Shown here: positions 60,025-64,000 of the stretch, one piece after another
Numbering within the stretch: the stretch's first letter is position 1
Layout of the letters: every line of letters begins with the position of its first letter
NCBI GenBank assembly: GCA_037046735.1
Contig: JBAOHC010000027.1
Span: 372,001 to 436,000 of the forward strand
Source: JADKAV01 sp037046735
GTDB taxonomy: Bacteria; Actinomycetota; Actinomycetes; S36-B12; UBA10799
Direction: 5' to 3'
DNA: 64,000 bases
The notes under the pieces: model-generated
The model's input: the letters and a program-made list of their open reading frames with translations, nothing else
Databases searched by the model: none
What the model was told of the DNA's origin: nothing
Translations under genes and position numbers: made by a program

Positions 60025-63000
60025 TCAGGTGCGGCGCTGACCGCCCACGTACACCACCCGCCGCTCAAAGGCGGTGAACGCCTGCGTGGCCGGTGCCCGC
60101 TGCACGACCACCAGTCGCAGGTTGCGATTGCCGAAAGTGCGCACGACGACCCGGCCCTTCTTGCCGCGGATCACTCTGTAGGACTTCGGCTGGCCCGCCG
60201 GCGTACGTCCGGAGACCCTGGTCGTGACCCGCTGACCGGCGTTGGTACGAGTGTTCGCCGGCGTGATCAACGTGCGACCGCTGATCTTGATGCGGCGCGG
60301 CAGTGGCACGACGCCCGCCTGCCGCTGCTTGGGCGTCGGGGTCGGCACGACCGGGGTCGCGATGACCGTCAGCACCGATTCCGCGGAATCACTGGCCGCG
60401 TGCTCGGAGTTGCCTGCGTAACGCGCGAACATCCGCACAGAGCCCGTCGCGGTCGGCGTGAAACTCAGCGACGCTTTGCCCGCCGCATCCAGCGTTCCGC
60501 TGGCCAGAGTCGCACCGGTCTCGGCCGCCACAACGCTCACCGGACCTCTGGGAGTCCCCGTCGCGGCAGCCACAGTCACGGCCAGACTGACCGGCTTGTT
60601 CACCTCCCCACTGGCACCACCCGGTACCAGCGTCATGGTGGTCGCGCCAGCGGCAGTCGTGACGTCGAGCACCTCGGACTTGGCCCCCACCGCGTTGTGG
60701 AAGTGCACGAGCATCAGACCCTTGCTGTTGTTGGCCTGGTACACCGCTGGGTTACGGGTGACTTTCAACGTCGTGCCCTGGGTTTCGGGGTAGAACGACT
60801 GGTTGTTGGCGTCGACGGCCCGCAATCCGGCCTGCTCGATGTCCATGCTCAGCTGCAGGTCACCGTTGGGGGCCACGCCCACGACGTCGATCGGGGACGG
60901 CGCCGTCAATGACCAGCCGTACACCCCGTAGTCGATCCGCGGGTTCGCCGCGTTGATCCCCTTCAGCTTGGACAGCAGCACCGGCATCACCAGGACGTCA
61001 CTGTCGTTCAGCGCAGTGTTCACTGTTCCTGGCAGGGCATTGAGGTACTGCACATCCACCTCCCTGCCGGCATCGAGGTCGTACAGCCGGGCCAGCAGCA
61101 CGTCGGTGTCGGGATAGCGATAGGTGTACGCGACGTAGTCTTGGGTCCCGTCCCGGTCCGTATCGAGATACACGTCGATCTCGGTGTTCCCTGCGGGCGT
61201 GTTCCAGGCCTTGTCCACGGCGAGTGCGAAGTACGCCAAGGTGTCGTCAGTCGTCACGCCGACCCGCCGGATGTCGGCCGCCCGCTCGTTGGGCATGGTG
61301 TAGCAGAGTTCGTCCGAAGGCGACGTGCACGCAGGCGCAGCCGGACTCACCGCGGCGAGTTCGAATGCTGCACCGATGGAGTTGATGTCGTTGCTGGGAT
61401 CTTCGTCCGACGTTCCATTGACTCCAAAGCCCAGTCCCGGACCAGACATCGTGACCGTTGCCTTCTGGGTCACCGGATCGACGGTCACCTGGCCACCACC
61501 AGTCAGGGCGGACACCGGGCGCGGTGCTGCGTACACGGGTACCCGCAACGGATCCCCGGAGGTAGGCGCGAACACCACCTGCCCGCTGGCCTCAGCCACG
61601 GTCGTGCGCGGTACGCCCAGGTTCGAGGTTCGTCCGATCGTGGGGTCCACGCTGTTGTCCAGCGCGGCACGGCTGTCCGCCTCGAACGTCACAGCCACGT
61701 CCTCGGTGGCGCCAGGCGCCACGATCAGAGTGGCCGGCGAGACGGAGAACGACACTCCCTGCACGGCGGTGTAGGTGTCGAAAGCGACGTCGTAGGTGAC
61801 GGGACTGGCGCCTGTGTTCTGCACGCGCACGGTCTTGGTCGCCGTCATCGGCCCACCGACCTCGAGTGGTCCGAACGAGACGCTCACGGCGCCGGGATCG
61901 TCAGCGACATAGGCCAGGACGTCACTGGTCACTGCGGACGCCGCCTGAATGCGCCCGGCACCCACCCGCACGGGGGCGAAGCGGTCGCCCGTACCGGCCC
62001 CGCCGCTGAACAGGTCGGATGCCGTGTTCATCATGGCGGCCTTGACCTGCGCGGGAGTCCAGGTGGGGTGGGCCTGCTGCACCAGCGCCGCCAGCCCTGC
62101 CACGATGGGTCCAGACATCGAGGTCCCCGTCTCGGAGATGCCCTGCTGGCCGGTGCCCACAGCGGCGGAGAAGACGCTCGTGCCCACCGCGGTGATATCC
62201 GGTTTCAGATTGCCCGCTGCCCGGATCCCCCGGGAGGAGGACGCGGCGACCTTGTCGACGTCCCCGGGGATGTCCTGGGCCACCGAATTCACACTCGTAC
62301 CGGTGACACTCACCGGTTCACTGCTATTGAGCGCAGCGCGCACCGCGTCACCGCCGGACTTGACCATCAGCACACCAGGAATGGCCGCAACGCCGGTGAT
62401 CCCGCCATCGAAGGTTTCGGCGCTGTTGGCCAGGATGTAGCCGGTGGCGCCCGCCGCGGCCAGGTTCCCGCCACGTTTGACAGACCCACACTCCAGCGCC
62501 TCCTGCGTCCAGGTGACCAGTGCCACCTTGCCGGTGATCGCCGCCGCCTCGGGGCCAGTGAACGGCTCGCACGCGGTCGCATTGGTGTCCGGGGCAAGGA
62601 CCACATCACCAGACAGATCGGGATCGGCTGCCCAGTCGTAGGCAAACGCGCGGGCCACCCCGAATGTGCGCGGCGTGCCATCAACGCTCATCTCCGTCCC
62701 GTCGAGGATGCTCTGGGCATCCACGGAATTGGCCACCGAGATGGCTTTGACGGCGTTGGCCGGTGACCCGGCGATGTCCGTGACGTCGCCACCGTTGCCA
62801 GCAGAGGCCACGACCACGACGCCAGCGTCGACTGCCGCGTTGGAGGCAACGGAATCCGCATCGTAGGCGGACCCGAAGTCGGAGCCCAGGGACATATTGA
62901 TCACATCGGCGCCGTCGGATGGGTTGCCGTCGCCGTCGGGGTCGACGGCCTTGTCGATCGCTTGCGTCACTACGTCGGTGGATCCTTCGCAGCCGAACAC

Positions 63001-63909
63001 CTTGTAGGCGTGCAACTCTGCCCTCGGCGCCATGCCCGGACCGATCCGCAAGCCCAGGTAGTCGATGGTCGCGTCGTAGGGTCCGGAGTACGGCGCACCG
63101 CCGGTGGTCACGCCACCACCGGCCGCGATCCCAGCCACGTGAGTGCCGTGCCCGTTGCAGTCCAGCGGGTTTGGATCCGGGACCGGGATCGAACTGGGAT
63201 CCTGGCCGTCGTAGGCGTCGCCGACGAAATCGAAGCCGGTGGTCACCTTGGCCGTCACCCAACTGCCGTCGGCAATGGCTTTGGCGTCCTCAAAGGCCTG
63301 CTCAGTGCCTGGTCCCCCGAAGTCGGCGTGGGTGTAGTCCACTCCGCTGTCGATGATCGCCACTTTGATGCCGGCACCGGTCCCTGACGTCTGCCACGCC
63401 ATCGGGCCGCCCTGCAGCGCAATGGCCGACGACAGGCTGCGGGCCTTCGGCGTGATCGGATACACAGCTGCCACCCCAGGAATCGCCTCGAGCGCGTCAA
63501 GGTTCTTGGCGTGCGTCGTCACGGCCACCCCGCTGAGCACGGCATGGGTGCGGTACAGCACGGGGGTCCGGGCAGGCAGGGCCTCGATCACCTGCTCCTG
63601 AACCGCTTCGACCGTCGCCAGTTGTTCGCGAGCGGCCCGCCGGCCAGCAGCCCCCTGTCCCGCCGTCCGGTACACCTTCGCGGTCGGGAGGGTGGCGAGC
63701 TTCAACAGGTATGCCTGGCGCCGATTGCCCGTTGCACCGCGCGGGGCATCGATGGAATGCCCAGCCGCTGAGGCCGGTAGGTCCGCCGGACCAAGCGGCA
63801 AGGGGCTCGGAGTGGGCGCGGCACCCGCCGGGCCGGAGAGTCCCGACCACGCCAGACCCATGACCAGTGCTACGGCGCAGGCACGCCACATCGACGAACT
63901 CTTGATCAT
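60025..63909 (-). CDS. Large secreted subtilisin-like serine protease (S8) with PA insert
   Basis: 1294 residues from ATG 63909 behind GGGAGGGG. Signal peptide 1-30 (cut after AGA); I9-like propeptide ~65-155; peptidase S8 with Asp187 (AIIDSGVDYTH), His254 (GHGTHVAGI), oxyanion Asn372 (SAGNGG) and Ser597 (GTSMSGP). A protease-associated insert lies at ~430-545 (GYILANSAETF). After ~640 come FN3/Ig-like beta domains and a basic C-terminal tail (KSYRVIRGKKGRVVVRTF) with no LPxTG anchor. All catalytic residues are intact. It likely degrades extracellular protein; growth on proteins is inference. Confidence 0.92.
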   Translation of the reverse strand: MIKSSSMWRACAVALVMGLAWSGLSGPAGAAPTPSPLPLGPADLPASAAGHSIDAPRGATGNRRQAYLLKLATLPTAKVYRTAGQGAAGRRAAREQLATVEAVQEQVIEALPARTPVLYRTHAVLSGVAVTTHAKNLDALEAIPGVAAVYPITPKARSLSSAIALQGGPMAWQTSGTGAGIKVAIIDSGVDYTHADFGGPGTEQAFEDAKAIADGSWVTAKVTTGFDFVGDAYDGQDPSSIPVPDPNPLDCNGHGTHVAGIAAGGGVTTGGAPYSGPYDATIDYLGLRIGPGMAPRAELHAYKVFGCEGSTDVVTQAIDKAVDPDGDGNPSDGADVINMSLGSDFGSAYDADSVASNAAVDAGVVVVASAGNGGDVTDIAGSPANAVKAISVANSVDAQSILDGTEMSVDGTPRTFGVARAFAYDWAADPDLSGDVVLAPDTNATACEPFTGPEAAAITGKVALVTWTQEALECGSVKRGGNLAAAGATGYILANSAETFDGGITGVAAIPGVLMVKSGGDAVRAALNSSEPVSVTGTSVNSVAQDIPGDVDKVAASSSRGIRAAGNLKPDITAVGTSVFSAAVGTGQQGISETGTSMSGPIVAGLAALVQQAHPTWTPAQVKAAMMNTASDLFSGGAGTGDRFAPVRVGAGRIQAASAVTSDVLAYVADDPGAVSVSFGPLEVGGPMTATKTVRVQNTGASPVTYDVAFDTYTAVQGVSFSVSPATLIVAPGATEDVAVTFEADSRAALDNSVDPTIGRTSNLGVPRTTVAEASGQVVFAPTSGDPLRVPVYAAPRPVSALTGGGQVTVDPVTQKATVTMSGPGLGFGVNGTSDEDPSNDINSIGAAFELAAVSPAAPACTSPSDELCYTMPNERAADIRRVGVTTDDTLAYFALAVDKAWNTPAGNTEIDVYLDTDRDGTQDYVAYTYRYPDTDVLLARLYDLDAGREVDVQYLNALPGTVNTALNDSDVLVMPVLLSKLKGINAANPRIDYGVYGWSLTAPSPIDVVGVAPNGDLQLSMDIEQAGLRAVDANNQSFYPETQGTTLKVTRNPAVYQANNSKGLMLVHFHNAVGAKSEVLDVTTAAGATTMTLVPGGASGEVNKPVSLAVTVAAATGTPRGPVSVVAAETGATLASGTLDAAGKASLSFTPTATGSVRMFARYAGNSEHAASDSAESVLTVIATPVVPTPTPKQRQAGVVPLPRRIKISGRTLITPANTRTNAGQRVTTRVSGRTPAGQPKSYRVIRGKKGRVVVRTFGNRNLRLVVVQRAPATQAFTAFERRVVYVGGQRRT

Positions 63910-64000
63910 CGAGAACCCCTCCCGGTACGACCAATGTCACCTCGAGCCTAGACCCGGCCTACGACATGGCGGCAAGGCCTTTGAGAATCACCCAGGTCTC

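Noticed and set aside
61141..62766. 541-codon plus-strand open frame
   Set aside because: Antisense of the subtilase, whose catalytic motifs are intact.

Overview
The window is a stretch of chromosome from a high-GC actinobacterium (Actinomycetota). This is supported by the visibly G+C-rich code, frequent GTG starts, a 16S-23S-5S rRNA operon with no tRNA in the spacer, actinobacterial families (TlyA, DUF1844, SseB, AccD3-type carboxyltransferase, DUF222-HNH), and a housekeeping gene order that, from memory, closely follows the Mycobacterium tuberculosis Rv1641-Rv1713 region. The genus cannot be fixed from reading alone.

Layout. 1-5 kb is an accessory zone: the end of a ThrE-like exporter, a membrane protein, an 82-bp tandem repeat, a sugar nucleotidyltransferase, then about 2.7 kb of decayed fragments (CsbD, TPR, NHL-propeller) with one intact secreted protein. 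It ends at a tRNA-Pro(GGG) gene, a 28-bp perfect palindrome and a duplicated tRNA tail. 5-25 kb is, apart from two plus-strand genes (a decayed secreted sialidase-like gene and an SCP2 protein), a minus-strand housekeeping block: der, cmk, tyrA, aroH, rluB, scpB, scpA, xerD, ald, a Nudix hydrolase, pyrG, recN, nadK, tlyA, a 48-aa gene, a phasin-like gene, a HAD phosphatase and a GYKG-repeat/TPR protein. 25-30.6 kb is the rRNA operon on the minus strand, with tandem promoters. 30.6-45 kb holds tyrS, argHGRDBJC (no argF), an acyl-CoA synthetase and pheST. 45-50 kb holds an MBL hydrolase, a second tandem repeat array and an unusual P-type ATPase. 50-64 kb holds tsnR-rplT-rpmI-infC, secreted and kinase-like proteins, DUF1844, a DUF222-HNH protein, a hisE-hisG-accD3-sseB operon and a large subtilase.

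How the genes work together. Several groups are translationally coupled by ATGA/GTGA/TGATG overlaps: argC-J-B-D-R, hisE-hisG-accD3-sseB, pheS-pheT, rplT-tsnR, aroH-tyrA, tlyA-nadK, cmk-der. Many transcription-unit heads have a TANNNT -10 hexamer 6-8 nt before the start codon and no Shine-Dalgarno sequence, so leaderless mRNAs look common. infC starts at ATC behind a perfect Shine-Dalgarno.

Caution. Housekeeping genes between 7 and 20 kb (cmk, tyrA, rluB, pyrG, recN) and one at 45 kb carry single-base frameshifts, several at short homopolymers, while most of 20-64 kb is clean. Sequencing or assembly error is more likely than loss of these genes. The most distinctive signals are the two related intergenic repeat arrays 45 kb apart that share a fixed core, the nearly identical 129-bp repeats in the gene next to the rRNA operon, and the P-type ATPase lacking canonical cation ligands.
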